Origin: an uncultured Actinomycetes bacterium
GTDB taxonomy: Bacteria; Actinomycetota; Coriobacteriia; Coriobacteriales; Atopobiaceae
Length of the DNA stretch: 64,000 nt
Direction: 5' to 3'
NCBI GenBank assembly: GCA_900314645.1
Contig: OMWB01000016.1
Coordinates: 43,056-107,055 of the forward strand
The position numbers and the translations under genes are program-made. This document shows, piece after piece, positions 1 to 7,940 of the stretch; position 1 is the first letter of the stretch, and each line of letters opens with the position of its first letter. The notes beneath the pieces are model-generated. The model did no database searches, had not been told where the DNA came from, and worked only from the letters and a program-made list of their open reading frames with translations.

Positions 1-656
1 GAGCAGCTGAGGGTCTCTCCCTGCGAAATCTCGAGATAGATGCGCTCCATATGGGCACGAAGCCGCTCAAAGAGTCGCAACCTCGACTGCAAAAGCGTGG
101 CTCCGCCGAGGGCAACCGAGGCATCCCACGCCGAAAGCAGCGCCTGATCGGGCCATTCCTCCTTCAGAAGGCGATTTCGCTGCTCAACGGCACGCTGATA
201 GGCAGAGAGCACCTTCGCGTAACCCCGGTTAGCCTGCCGCCCAAAGCCGTCGAGCTCGTCTCTGCGATACGACGCACCACGCTTCACAAACGAGAGGTCA
301 TCAGGGTTGAAGAGCACGCTCATGAGGCTTTCAGGCACATCACCAGCATGGATGTGCTTTCCGTTGCGCACAAACGAGCGCCGTGTGGGCTCAATCACGC
401 ACGAGAGGTCTATCACGCGGCCGTCGCCCTCAAGACGCGCAGAGATCTTGGCACTCTCGGCGCCATCCCTGATCTGCTGCATCGGCTTGGGCTTCCTGAA
501 CGACTGCCCAGCCGTCAGCATCTGCAGCGCCTCGACGGTATTGGTCTTGCCCACGGCATTCCTGCCATGAAACACCGTCATGCCGCCAAAGGCTATGTCG
601 CGGGACCCGAAGCTGCGCCAATCGCGCAGCTCAAGGCTAGTGACCTGCAGTCCCAC
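1..656 (-). CDS. recF: RecF, DNA replication/repair ATPase (3' end beyond window)
   Basis: Translating the minus strand from a GTG at 656 gives an open frame that runs off the left edge. It begins VGLQVTSLELRDWRSF and has the Walker A GRNAVGKTN near residue 32, followed by RNGKHIHAGDV and LFNPDDLSFVKRG, all typical of RecF. RecF is an SMC-like ATPase that helps load RecA at gapped DNA. The start lies 3 bases after the dnaN stop, giving the classical dnaA-dnaN-recF order. About 218 residues are present, whereas RecF is usually 360-400, so the C-terminal signature and Walker B regions lie outside the window. Confidence 0.93.
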   Translation of the reverse strand, partial: MGLQVTSLELRDWRSFGSRDIAFGGMTVFHGRNAVGKTNTVEALQMLTAGQSFRKPKPMQQIRDGAESAKISARLEGDGRVIDLSCVIEPTRRSFVRNGKHIHAGDVPESLMSVLFNPDDLSFVKRGASYRRDELDGFGRQANRGYAKVLSAYQRAVEQRNRLLKEEWPDQALLSAWDASVALGGATLLQSRLRLFERLRAHMERIYLEISQGETLSC

Positions 657-659
657 AGG

Positions 660-1763
660 CTACATCCGCACCGGCATCAGCAGATAGAGGTAGTTGATCT
701 TGCCATACGACTTGAAGATGCCTGGCTGCATGGTGCTCTGCAGCTCAAGTGTCAGCTCATCGCGTCCCGAGACCGCGTTGACGCAGTCAAAGACGTAGTG
801 ATAGTTCATCGCGATGGACATGCTTGGACCCTCGACCTCAACAGACAGCAGCTCGGTGGACTCGCCCTGGTCAGGCGAGGAGGCAGACAGGCGCATCAGC
901 TTTCCGTCGGCGTCGATGTCAAAACGAACCGAGGGGTTGGAGAGCGAGATGACTGAGACGCGCTTGAGCGCGGCGGCGAAGTCGGCCGTGCCGATGGTGA
1001 CCGCGGTGTTGTAGGTCGCTGGGAGCAGCTGGCGATAGTTGGGGAAGTTGCCCTCGATCTTACGCGAGATATAGGTGGTGTTGCCAAACGAGAAGACCAC
1101 CTGGCTGGCCGTGGTGCCCACCATGATCGTCTCGGTCATGGACGGCAGGGCAAGGACGTCATGGAACGTGCCGCCCGGGACGATGGTGCGGAACGCCTCA
1201 TCAGAGCTGGATGTCTCCACGTAGGAGTCGCAGACGGCCAGGCGGTAGGAATCAGTGGCGACAAGGCGGATGACGTTCTCCTCAACGGAGAGCAGAACAC
1301 CACTGAGGATGGGGCGCGAGGTGTCCTTGGAAGTCACCTTGTACACCTTGTCAACCATCTCGGAGAGCAGTGCGCTCGGCAGCTCGATCGAGCGCTCGAG
1401 GGAGACCTGCGGGAACTCGGGGAAGTCGCGCGGGTCAAGCGTGTTCAGACGGAAGTGCGACTTGTCGCAGGTAATGGCGACGATGCGATCAAGCCCCTCA
1501 AAGGTGACCGCGGAATCAGGAAGGGTCTTGACGATGTTGGTGAGGATCTTGCCCGAGACCACCGTCTCGCCCTCGTCCTCGACGTTTGCGGCAATCTTAT
1601 GACGGATAGAGATCGTCAGGTTGGTTGCCTGGAACTCGAGCATGCCGTCGGCAGCCTTGATGTAGACGCCCGAAAGGATGGGCAACGTCGAGTTGGTCGC
1701 CATGCCCTTGGTCACGACGAGCAAGGCCTTGGCGAGTGCGGACTGGCTTACGGTGAACTTCAT
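660..1763 (-). CDS. dnaN: DNA polymerase III beta subunit (sliding clamp)
   Basis: This 367-residue protein starts MKFTVSQSALAKALLVVTKG and ends YLYLLMPVRM, the normal ends of DnaN; the M-P-x-R-M/L terminus is a family hallmark. The protein forms the ring-shaped clamp that tethers polymerase III and is built from three similar domains. Length matches the family. It is read leftward from the origin gap and is followed 3 bases later by recF. A Shine-Dalgarno-like AGGAGGG-type sequence lies just before the ATG at 1763. Confidence 0.97.
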   Translation of the reverse strand: MKFTVSQSALAKALLVVTKGMATNSTLPILSGVYIKAADGMLEFQATNLTISIRHKIAANVEDEGETVVSGKILTNIVKTLPDSAVTFEGLDRIVAITCDKSHFRLNTLDPRDFPEFPQVSLERSIELPSALLSEMVDKVYKVTSKDTSRPILSGVLLSVEENVIRLVATDSYRLAVCDSYVETSSSDEAFRTIVPGGTFHDVLALPSMTETIMVGTTASQVVFSFGNTTYISRKIEGNFPNYRQLLPATYNTAVTIGTADFAAALKRVSVISLSNPSVRFDIDADGKLMRLSASSPDQGESTELLSVEVEGPSMSIAMNYHYVFDCVNAVSGRDELTLELQSTMQPGIFKSYGKINYLYLLMPVRM

Positions 1764-2008
1764 GGGGTGCCCTCCTTGGTGCGTTCCTTCTTATCTCTTT
1801 ATATAGGTATTAATAGGAGTAGTAGTAATAGAGGCTTGTTGATATGTCGACAACCGAGCTTTTCGCTGTTGTGCGCCCTGAGGCAGCCGTGAAGAGACCA
1901 TGGAGATAGCGAACAGTTTCGACATGTCTGATGCTTGTAGATAACTTTTCATCGCTCGCTCCCCTCTTTTCTTCTTGCTTCAACACGGCTTCGACAGAGT
2001 TTGAGACG
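1764..2008. other. Probable replication origin (oriC) unwinding region between dnaA and dnaN
   Basis: On the plus strand an AT-rich stretch (about 1788-1810) is followed by seven uninterrupted triplets TAA, TAG, GAG, TAG, TAG, TAA, TAG (1811-1831). A short GC-richer spacer (AGGC) comes next, then DnaA-box-like sequences TGTTGATAT (1837-1845) and TGTCGACAA (1845-1853). A further box, TGTAGATAA, is at 1936-1944. This order and orientation match the basal unwinding system known from Bacillus subtilis (DnaA box, GC spacer, DnaA-trios, AT-rich DNA). The boxes are imperfect (7-8 of 9 against TGTGGATAA or TGTGGACAA). The leftward and rightward gene blocks diverge close to here. Function is inferred. 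Confidence 0.72.
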
Positions 2009-3541
2009 TTACTGCGCGGCATCGGTGATGTTGTCATGCAGCAGGTCAAGACGGTCGTGGAACACGCGGTTCTGCTTCTTGAGGTCATCCACCCACGCGA
2101 TGGAGTGCTTGACGGTTGCGTGGCTGCGCCCACCAAACTTCTTGCCGATGTCTGCGAGGGTGTTGTCGGTCAGCTCGCGCGTCAGCCAGATTGCCACATG
2201 GCGTGGCTCCATGAGCTCCTTGTTGCGCTTTGAGCCGATGAGCGCGGTGTGGCTGATGTCGTAGTAGGTCTCGACAGCCTTCTGGATCTGCTCGATGGTG
2301 ATGATGCGCTGCCCGGTAGGCCACTTCTGCGCGGCCGTGCGCAGGATGTCCTCGCGGCTGATGACGGTTCCCTGACGCTCGCGCTGGGTGGCGAGCATGA
2401 GGCACGACTGCACGAAGCCCTCGATGATGCGGATGTTGGTGCCCGAGCGCTCGGCCATGAGCTTGCGGCTCTCCTCGCTGATGGTACCCTCCATGCCCAC
2501 GATGTGCTCGGCCTCTGCGTCGGCCTTCATGCGCTCGTAGAAGGCGTTGACGAGGTTGAGTTTGAGCTCGTAGTCAGGTACCTGGATGCTGACGGTGACA
2601 CCTGAGTCCATGCGGCTGGTGTCACGCTCGTCAAAGAGGCTATCACCCATTCCGAGCTGCGACGGAGCGCGGTCAGCTGCGAGCACGACCTGCTTGCCGT
2701 GCGAGGTGAGGTAGTTGAACGTCTCGAAGAAGAAGCGGATGGAGCCCAGCGCCGTGGACATGTTCTGGATGTCGTCGATGATGAGCACGTCGACGTCCTG
2801 GTAGTGGCGCGTGAGTGCGTGACGCGGCAGGGCTGCCTTCTCGTCGCGCATCGCGTTGACGTACTCGTCCACGAAGTCGCCGGCCGTGCGGTAGATGCAC
2901 AGACGGGATGGGTCGTTGCTGGTGATGTAGTTTTGGATGGCACGCAAAAGGTGTGTCTTGCCCAGGCCGCTCTTGCCGTAGATGAAGAGTGGGTTGTAGC
3001 TCTTGTTCTCGCCGTTGGCCACCTGCTTTGCCGCGTCAAGAGCGAGCATGTTCTCCTCACCAGCTACGAAGCGGTCGAAGGTGAGCTTTGAGCCTCCCTC
3101 GGGAACCTCCTCAAACAAGGGGTTTGACCTGCGTCTTCCTTCTGGTGAGACGGGCTCTGCCGGTGCTGGTGCGGGCGCTTCCTGGACGACGGTGGACCGT
3201 CCGCCCGAGATGGAGGTGTCCATGGCGCCGAGTTCGGCCGCAGTGATGGTCGACCCTGTCTCGATGGGCTTTGGCTCTCGACCCTTGATGAGCTCGACCA
3301 CTACGGACAGCGGCTCGAAGGCTGCCTCGGCAAGGGCCTCCTCGATGATCTCTGACTGCTGGGCGATTCTGCGTTGCGCAAAGCCCATGCTGGTACCGAT
3401 ATGTAGGGCCTCGTCATCAAGAGAGAGCGCCTGGCAACTTCTGAACATGGCCAGCGTCGCGGCGGGGAGACCTCTACCCTCGAGCAGGGCAAGCACGTCG
3501 TCCCAGAGGATCGCGGCATCTGAGTCGTTCTCTTGGTACAT
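2009..3541 (-). CDS. dnaA: Chromosomal replication initiator DnaA
   Basis: The 510-residue protein has the four-part DnaA layout: an N-terminal helical domain (about 1-85), a low-complexity linker (about 90-140), an AAA+ core with Walker A GKSGLGKT (189-196) and Walker B LIIDDIQ (253-259), and a C-terminal DNA-binding domain with the box-recognition helix GGRSHATVKHSI near 470. It binds DnaA boxes and melts oriC. Length is slightly above the usual 440-470. The gene lies upstream of dnaN across the putative origin, in the standard order. DnaA-box-like sequences in its upstream region suggest autoregulation. Confidence 0.97.
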   Translation of the reverse strand: MYQENDSDAAILWDDVLALLEGRGLPAATLAMFRSCQALSLDDEALHIGTSMGFAQRRIAQQSEIIEEALAEAAFEPLSVVVELIKGREPKPIETGSTITAAELGAMDTSISGGRSTVVQEAPAPAPAEPVSPEGRRRSNPLFEEVPEGGSKLTFDRFVAGEENMLALDAAKQVANGENKSYNPLFIYGKSGLGKTHLLRAIQNYITSNDPSRLCIYRTAGDFVDEYVNAMRDEKAALPRHALTRHYQDVDVLIIDDIQNMSTALGSIRFFFETFNYLTSHGKQVVLAADRAPSQLGMGDSLFDERDTSRMDSGVTVSIQVPDYELKLNLVNAFYERMKADAEAEHIVGMEGTISEESRKLMAERSGTNIRIIEGFVQSCLMLATQRERQGTVISREDILRTAAQKWPTGQRIITIEQIQKAVETYYDISHTALIGSKRNKELMEPRHVAIWLTRELTDNTLADIGKKFGGRSHATVKHSIAWVDDLKKQNRVFHDRLDLLHDNITDAAQ

Positions 3542-3660
3542 TTCGTTCCGTCCAAGCTGAGAATTGTTGAAAAGTCAACCTATTATAGTGTTGAAAACCA
3601 CGCGATATGTTGACAAATTCGAGGAATGTTCACGCGTGTGGTGTTGTGTAAAAGGGTCAT
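3542..3660. promoter_or_regulatory. dnaA upstream region with DnaA-box-like repeats
   Basis: Three similar 9-mers occur in one orientation within about 50 bases: TGTTGAAAA (3565-3573), TGTTGAAAA (3589-3597) and TGTTGACAA (3608-3616). The last differs by one base from TGTGGACAA, the complement of the actinobacterial-type box TTGTCCACA. A single further site, TGTTGATAA, lies at 4600-4608. They could mediate DnaA autoregulation or form a second part of a bipartite origin. The first two match the consensus weakly, so this is a tentative reading. Confidence 0.45.
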
Positions 3661-3725
3661 CGCCCTTTGGACGCCACTTTTGCTGAAATCGCAGGTCGTT
3701 TTGTAAGAAAGGCGTCCAAAGGGCG
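3661..3725. repeat. Inverted repeat, 15-bp arms, downstream of the GHKL gene
   Basis: CGCCCTTTGGACGCC (3661-3675) is repeated in exact inverted form at 3711-3725 across a 35-base spacer. It lies between the stop of the GHKL-wHTH gene (3733) and the dnaA start, both read leftward. It could act as a terminator insulating dnaA, but there is no T-run after either arm. It may instead belong to the set of intergenic palindromes seen throughout this window. Confidence 0.7.
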
Positions 3726-3732
3726 ATTGGTT

Positions 3733-4500
3733 TTATAGCAACGTCTGTCCCATGGGGGTGAGGAAGCGCTTCTGGCCTCGCTTGGTGACGATTCCCGCCT
3801 GTTCAAGCGTCTGTAGCTCGCGCGTCCAGGTGGATTGGGAGCTGCCAAACGCCTCCACGAGGTCCTTGGGCCCCACCGACTCGTGCTCCGAGAGGTACGA
3901 GATGACCTGCTCTCCCCTACCAGAGAGGTTGACCTGCGGTTTTATGACTACCGGTGTGCTTTGTGCAACGGCTTGCCGCGGAGACGCCGCGCTCTCCCCT
4001 ACCATCGATATGGTCACGATGGTGCCGCCAGAGATGTTGTCCTCAATCCGCAAGGTACCGCCGTGGTCATGGAGGTACTGCTGCGCGTAGGGCAGGCCAG
4101 ACCCAACACCGCGGATGTAGAGCTTCATCTCCTCGGTTGCCGAGGTGGTGCCGTACTCGAGCGCGCGCTCCTTCTCCTTGATTCCGGGACCTTGGTCGGC
4201 AAAGCGGATGGTGTCCCCGTTATCAAGGATGGAGATGGCTGGCTCGATGAAATAGGCATGGATGAGGTTCTCAACAACCTCGCGAATGACCATGAAGGGG
4301 ATGTGGCCGCCCTGCTCGCGTGCGAGTCGCGCCACCTCAGAGGTGATTTCCTCAAGATAGCTACGCACATCTGTGGGATCGATGACCACCACGCGCGGCG
4401 CGGCAGCCGCGTCGTCGTAAACGGCGATACGGGCTGCATAACGAGCCGAAACCTTCTTTTCCTGACCCTCCTCGACGAAGGGGTAGAACGCGCGGGACAC
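3733..4500 (-). CDS. GHKL-type ATPase fused to a winged-helix DNA-binding domain
   Basis: The 255-residue protein starts at a GTG preceded by a strong AGGAGGTG. Its middle (about 65-165) is a histidine-kinase-like ATPase fold: N-box IREVVENLIHA, G1 box DQGPGI, G2 box GVGSGL and a final SGGTIVTISM strand. The last 65 residues (GEQVISYLSEHESVGPKDLVEAF...LEQAGIVTKRGQKRFLTPMG) look like a winged helix of the MarR/ArsR kind. No transmembrane segment and no phospho-acceptor histidine domain are visible, so it is probably a cytosolic ATP-dependent regulator rather than a kinase. It sits between dnaA and rpmH, a gap that normally contains no gene. Function is unknown. Confidence 0.75.
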   Translation of the reverse strand: MSRAFYPFVEEGQEKKVSARYAARIAVYDDAAAAPRVVVIDPTDVRSYLEEITSEVARLAREQGGHIPFMVIREVVENLIHAYFIEPAISILDNGDTIRFADQGPGIKEKERALEYGTTSATEEMKLYIRGVGSGLPYAQQYLHDHGGTLRIEDNISGGTIVTISMVGESAASPRQAVAQSTPVVIKPQVNLSGRGEQVISYLSEHESVGPKDLVEAFGSSQSTWTRELQTLEQAGIVTKRGQKRFLTPMGQTLL

Positions 4501-4816
4501 CGTGCACCTCCTGTAAGATTCGACACGATTTCACCAGTTGATGAAAACTTGCAAATCTTTCTTTCAGTGAATGAAAGATTGCAACAATTGGTGAATGACT
4601 GTTGATAACTGCGTGTTTATCGGTCGAATAGCTGGAAAATCATAGCATCTGGAAAGAATGATTGCATAGGATTTCAGCTCATGGTGCAAGTTTCTTTGCT
4701 GGATGAAAGATTTCCTGCTTTGAGCTGTCCTTCATGGAACATCCCAAAAGCGACAAGCCCAAAAGGGGCGCCAAGAGCACAGGTACAGTTTTTATGCATC
4801 TTACCTGCAAAAACTG
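4501..4816. promoter_or_regulatory. Divergent upstream region with paired palindromic sites
   Basis: Just upstream of the GHKL-wHTH gene are two palindromes built on TTTCA...TGAAA: TTTCACCAGTTGATGAAA (4529-4546) and TCTTTCAGTGAATGAAAGA (4560-4578). Next to them, a larger imperfect inverted repeat pairs TTGCAAATCTTTC with GAAAGATTGCAA. A related half-site, GGATGAAAGA, is at 4701-4710. Their spacing, about 30 bases and thus about three helical turns, and their position fit operators for the adjacent winged-helix protein (autoregulation), which is inference. A DnaA-box-like TGTTGATAA is at 4600-4608. The rest of this 400-base gap holds the rpmH promoter. Confidence 0.5.
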
Positions 4817-4846
4817 TTGACATTCTCCGTACGTCACCTCTACAAT
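4817..4846 (+). promoter_or_regulatory. rpmH promoter, sigma-70 type
   Basis: TTGACA (4817-4822) and TACAAT (4841-4846) are separated by 18 bases and lie about 70 bases before the rpmH start. A perfect 9-bp inverted repeat, ACAGTTTTT/AAAAACTGT, overlaps the -35 hexamer. The promoter would drive the rpmH-rnpA-yidD-yidC genes. Confidence 0.7.
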
Positions 4847-4913
4847 CTTAAGGCTCTGATGCTACCAGTTCGAAACAAGGGCCCACTCAGGTGGTCCCCA
4901 GGAGGATCCAACA

Positions 4914-5048
4914 ATGAAGCGTACCTATCAGCCCAACAAGCTTAAGCGCGCCAAGACCCACGGCTTCCGCGCTCGTATGGCCACCAAGGGCGGCCGTGCC
5001 GTTCTCGCTCGTCGTCGCGCCAAGGGTCGCAAGCAGCTTACCGTCTAG
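4914..5048 (+). CDS. rpmH: 50S ribosomal protein L34
   Basis: A 44-residue [23 protein letters not shown]... ending ...[12 protein letters not shown], is a standard bacterial L34, very basic and full length. AGGAGG lies 7 bases upstream of the ATG. L34 is a small protein of the large ribosomal subunit, and the rpmH-rnpA pair beside the origin is conserved across bacteria. Confidence 0.98.
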   Translation: MKRTYQPNKLKRAKTHGFRARMATKGGRAVLARRRAKGRKQLTV

Positions 5049-5055
5049 GACACGC

Positions 5056-5376
5056 ATGGAGACCATCAAATCCAGAAGGGAATTTGAGACGGTCTTCTCC
5101 GGTGGGAAGCGGGCCAATCACAGGCTCGTGCGCATTACGGTGCTCAAGAATGACGAAGGCGGCCCGGGTAAGGTCGCCTTCGTCGCGCCTAAAAGGCTTG
5201 GAAATGCCGTCTACCGGAACCGGTGCAAGAGAGTCCTGCGCGAGGCAGCTCGCCAATGCGAAATGCCACGTGAGGGACAAAAGGTCATTCTCTTCGCTAC
5301 CCGGCTGACGCATGACAGCAACCCGACGGAAGTCGCTACGGCGCTTTCCGGCCTGCTGCAGAGGTTTGGTGCGTGA
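5056..5376 (+). CDS. rnpA: Ribonuclease P protein component
   Basis: The ATG at 5056 gives METIKSRREFETVFSGGKRANHR and 106 residues, the normal RnpA length. An upstream in-frame start at 4996 would overlap rpmH and is unlikely. The family signature VAPKRLGNAVYRNRCKRVLREAAR is present around residues 48-70 (compare the R-N-R-x-K-R-x-x-R-E motif). RnpA assists the catalytic RNA in maturing tRNA 5' ends. The gene starts 7 bases after rpmH. Confidence 0.96.
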   Translation: METIKSRREFETVFSGGKRANHRLVRITVLKNDEGGPGKVAFVAPKRLGNAVYRNRCKRVLREAARQCEMPREGQKVILFATRLTHDSNPTEVATALSGLLQRFGA

Positions 5377-5379
5377 TTG

Positions 5380-5622
5380 ATGAAAGATGACGTCACACAG
5401 GCAACGTCGACATTCGCGCGATGGTGTCTGCGTGCCGTGAGGTGGTACCAAAGGGTCATCTCTCCCCTGCTGGGAAGCCATTGCATCTATACACCTACCT
5501 GCTCTGAGTACACGTTCCAGGCAATCGAGCGCTATGGCGCACTCAAGGGCATTTGGCTTGGGATCAAGCGTATTGCCCGCTGCCACCCGTTCCATGCGGG
5601 GGGATACGACCCCGTTCCGTAA
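5380..5622 (+). CDS. yidD: Membrane protein insertion efficiency factor YidD
   Basis: The 80-residue protein contains the YidD core: [35 protein letters not shown]...[17 protein letters not shown], with three conserved cysteines and the terminal GGxDPVP. It assists YidC in membrane protein insertion. The ATG at 5380 is preceded directly by an in-frame TTG at 5377 that could also serve. It follows rnpA with almost no gap and precedes yidC, the common arrangement. Confidence 0.95.
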   Translation: MKDDVTQATSTFARWCLRAVRWYQRVISPLLGSHCIYTPTCSEYTFQAIERYGALKGIWLGIKRIARCHPFHAGGYDPVP

Positions 5623-5644
5623 GAAGTAAAGGCACGGAGGCACC

Positions 5645-6406
5645 ATGTGGGATTGGTTTGTTAACTTTCTGACGCAGGTCCTGGCCTTCCTCGCAAATAA
5701 CTGCGGGGACTGGGGCATCGCAGTCATCATTCTGACCGTCATCGTCCGACTGCTCATCATGCCGCTGATGACCAAGTCGACGGCAAGCACCGCGCGCATG
5801 CAGGCACTTCAGCCGCTACTGCAGGAGATCCAGGACAAGTACCAGGACGATCCGGTACGCATGAACGAGGAGATGCGCAAGTTCCAGGCGGAGCATAACT
5901 TCAACCCGCTTGGTGGCTGCCTCCCCATGTTCCTGCAGATGCCGATCTTCTTCGCGCTCTTCACGGTGGCGCGCAACGTTCCTGAGAACGCCAGCTTCCT
6001 GAACATCATCCCGCATCTCTCCCAGTCGGTCACTGGTGCCATCGCCACGTCCGGTTGGCGCGGCGCGGCCGTCTACATCTTCTTTGACGTGCTCTTTGGC
6101 GTCATGACGTTCGTGCCGATGATCATGAACCTTCGCACGATGACGGACGATGCCCAGCGTCAGCAGTCCCTCCTCATGGGTCTCATGATGGGCGGCATGA
6201 TGATCTGGTTTGGTATCCAGGTGCCCGCCGCGGTTCTTCTGTACTACGATACCTCGGCCATCTGGCAGGTCATCCAGCAGCAGCTGGTCACCAACCGCGT
6301 GATGGAGAAGGTTAAGGCTGAGGAGGCCGAGCGGTTGCAGAACCAGCCCGTCAAGGTCGATGTGGTGCGCAAGGAGCGCAAGCCGCGTCCCAAGAAGAAG
6401 GGCTAG
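5645..6406 (+). CDS. yidC: Membrane protein insertase YidC/Oxa1
   Basis: This 253-residue protein is of the short Gram-positive (Oxa1-like) type. Transmembrane segments include WGIAVIILTVIVRLLIMPLM near the N-terminus, GCLPMFLQMPIFFALF near 100, and two more in the C-terminal half. The positively charged hydrophilic-groove arginine is visible as R in IVRLLIMPL. A lysine-rich tail (KERKPRPKKKG) matches ribosome-binding tails. RBS GGAGG lies 5 bases before the ATG. No lipoprotein signal peptide precedes the first segment, unlike Bacillus SpoIIIJ. Confidence 0.95.
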   Translation: MWDWFVNFLTQVLAFLANNCGDWGIAVIILTVIVRLLIMPLMTKSTASTARMQALQPLLQEIQDKYQDDPVRMNEEMRKFQAEHNFNPLGGCLPMFLQMPIFFALFTVARNVPENASFLNIIPHLSQSVTGAIATSGWRGAAVYIFFDVLFGVMTFVPMIMNLRTMTDDAQRQQSLLMGLMMGGMMIWFGIQVPAAVLLYYDTSAIWQVIQQQLVTNRVMEKVKAEEAERLQNQPVKVDVVRKERKPRPKKKG

Positions 6407-6424
6407 GACACAAACTGCCTAGAG

Positions 6425-6447
6425 GCGCACGGTCTTTGGCCGTGCGC
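6425..6447 (+). terminator. GC-rich hairpin between yidC and jag
   Basis: GCGCACGG (6425-6432) pairs perfectly with CCGTGCGC (6440-6447) over a 7-base loop and is followed by TGTTTC. The T-run is weak, so it may attenuate rather than fully stop transcription into jag. Confidence 0.55.
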
Positions 6448-6473
6448 TGTTTCATATATCTATGGAGGTCATT

Positions 6474-7061
6474 ATGGACGACGAGCAGGGCATCGTGCAG
6501 GATGCCGTCGAAGAGACGGCTCAGGCAGACCTTGGCGCCCAGGACGAGTTCGCCGAGCTTCGTGAGCACTATGAGGCTGGCACGCTCTCCGATGAGGAGC
6601 TGGACACCATCGCTGACACTGCCATCACCTACATCCGAGAGATGCTTGCCTTCTTTGGCGAGAATAAGGTGACGGTTGATGAGTATGAGGGCGATGAGGG
6701 CGAGCTCATTCTTGACATCAGTGGCGGCGACCTCGCGGTATTGATTGGCCGTCATGGTCGTACCTTGGATGCATTCCAGATGATTCTTTCATCTTTGATG
6801 TCTAATCATCTGCACTTCCACTACCCGGTGGTCGTGGATGTCGAGGGTTACAAGAGCCGCCGCAAGGAGAAGCTCGAGACGCTTGCTCGCAACGCCGCCT
6901 CTCGCGCTCGTCGTCAGCATGGTTCGGTGAAGCTTGCCCCGATGAACGCCTTCGAGCGTCGTATCGTGCATCTCGCGCTGCTTGACAGCCTTGATGTGAC
7001 GACGCACTCTGAGGGTGTCGATCCCGAGCGTCGTGTTGTGGTGACATACGTTCGTAGCTAG
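6474..7061 (+). CDS. jag: Jag/KhpB RNA-binding protein (KH and R3H domains)
   Basis: The ATG at 6474 is preceded by GGAGGT at the right distance; the in-frame ATG at 6462 overlaps that ribosome site and is rejected. The 195-residue product has an acidic N-terminus, a KH-like domain (ILDISGGDLAVLIGRHGRTLDAFQMILSSL, about 75-105) and a C-terminal R3H domain (APMNAFERRIVHLALLDSLDVTTHSEGVDPERRVVV) with the invariant R-x3-H. KhpB works with KhpA as an RNA chaperone affecting cell elongation. It follows yidC, as in most Gram-positives. Confidence 0.95.
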   Translation: MDDEQGIVQDAVEETAQADLGAQDEFAELREHYEAGTLSDEELDTIADTAITYIREMLAFFGENKVTVDEYEGDEGELILDISGGDLAVLIGRHGRTLDAFQMILSSLMSNHLHFHYPVVVDVEGYKSRRKEKLETLARNAASRARRQHGSVKLAPMNAFERRIVHLALLDSLDVTTHSEGVDPERRVVVTYVRS

Positions 7062-7084
7062 CCTAACCAAAACAAGGTGTGCTT

Positions 7085-7117
7085 AGAGGGGAGGCGCTCG
7101 TCGTCTCCCCTCTTTAT
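7085..7117 (+). terminator. Rho-independent terminator after jag
   Basis: AGAGGGGAG (7085-7093) pairs with CTCCCCTCT (7105-7113) and is followed by TTAT. It separates jag from rsmG. Confidence 0.75.
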
Positions 7118-7160
7118 GTGACAATACTTCTTGGTTCGTGGATTCTTGTCAGGAGCAGCA

Positions 7161-7907
7161 ATGGATACCATGCTTGATACTTCGTCGTTGGCAGCGCAGC
7201 TGTGTGAGGAAGCCCAGACGGTTGGTGTGCAGGTCTCAGACGATCAGGCTGCTCTGATGGTGAAGCATCTGGGTCTGGTCATTGAGAAGAACAAGGTGCT
7301 CAATCTCACGCGCATCGTGGATGAACACGATGCAGTGACTAAGCATCTGGTTGACTCGTTGCTCTTTGTGAAGGCCTATGGGCACGTCGCATGCCCCCAG
7401 GGACGGTTTCTTGACCTTGGCACCGGTGCGGGCTTTCCTGGGATTCCCTTTGGCATCATGACTGGCCGTGAGGGTACGTTGCTCGACTCAGTTGGCAAGA
7501 AGGTGCAGGCTGTCCAGGAGTTTGTTGATGCGCTTGGTCTTGGTGAACGCCTTGAGACGGTCACGATGCGTGTCGAGGAGCTTGCTGCCAAGCGTAAAGG
7601 GCAATACGCCTGCGTGACTGCACGCGCTGTCGCGGAGCTCAATGTGCTGCTTGAGTACGCCGCGCCGTTGCTGCGCAAGGATGGTCTTCTGGTGGTCTCC
7701 AAGGGTCGGTTGAGTGACGAAGAGCTCAAGAATGGAACCTATGCCGCAAAGGTCTGTGGCTTTGAGATCGTTTCACGTGAAACATCTGAACTGCCGCATG
7801 AAGCTGGTCACAGAGAGATGCTCATATATCGCAAGGTGCGTAAGTCTGAGATTAAGCTCCCACGAAATGTGGGAATGGCTAAGCACAAGCCACTTATGAA
7901 CTCATAG
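7161..7907 (+). CDS. rsmG: 16S rRNA (guanine-527-N7) methyltransferase RsmG
   Basis: The ATG at 7161 has AGGAG 5 bases upstream; a longer frame from 7131 lacks a ribosome site. The 248-residue product carries the SAM-binding motif FLDLGTGAGFPGIP (about 80-93), an N-terminal ITRIVDEH-type helix region and VTARAVAELNVLLEYAAPLL. RsmG methylates G527 of 16S rRNA. It lies directly before parAB, and a parS site is embedded in its 3' part (7769-7784). Confidence 0.95.
   Translation: MDTMLDTSSLAAQLCEEAQTVGVQVSDDQAALMVKHLGLVIEKNKVLNLTRIVDEHDAVTKHLVDSLLFVKAYGHVACPQGRFLDLGTGAGFPGIPFGIMTGREGTLLDSVGKKVQAVQEFVDALGLGERLETVTMRVEELAAKRKGQYACVTARAVAELNVLLEYAAPLLRKDGLLVVSKGRLSDEELKNGTYAAKVCGFEIVSRETSELPHEAGHREMLIYRKVRKSEIKLPRNVGMAKHKPLMNS
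7769..7784. promoter_or_regulatory. parS site inside rsmG
   Basis: CGTTTCACGTGAAACA matches the universal parS consensus TGTTTCACGTGAAACA at 15 of 16 positions. It is a ParB loading site for chromosome segregation placed close to the origin. Confidence 0.88.
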
Positions 7908-7940
7908 TTGTCTACAATTCGTTGGTCTGTGCAAGGCTCA

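Noticed and set aside
51..956. Long plus-strand reading frame at the left edge
   Set aside because: It is the antisense of recF and dnaN, whose minus-strand products are unmistakable.
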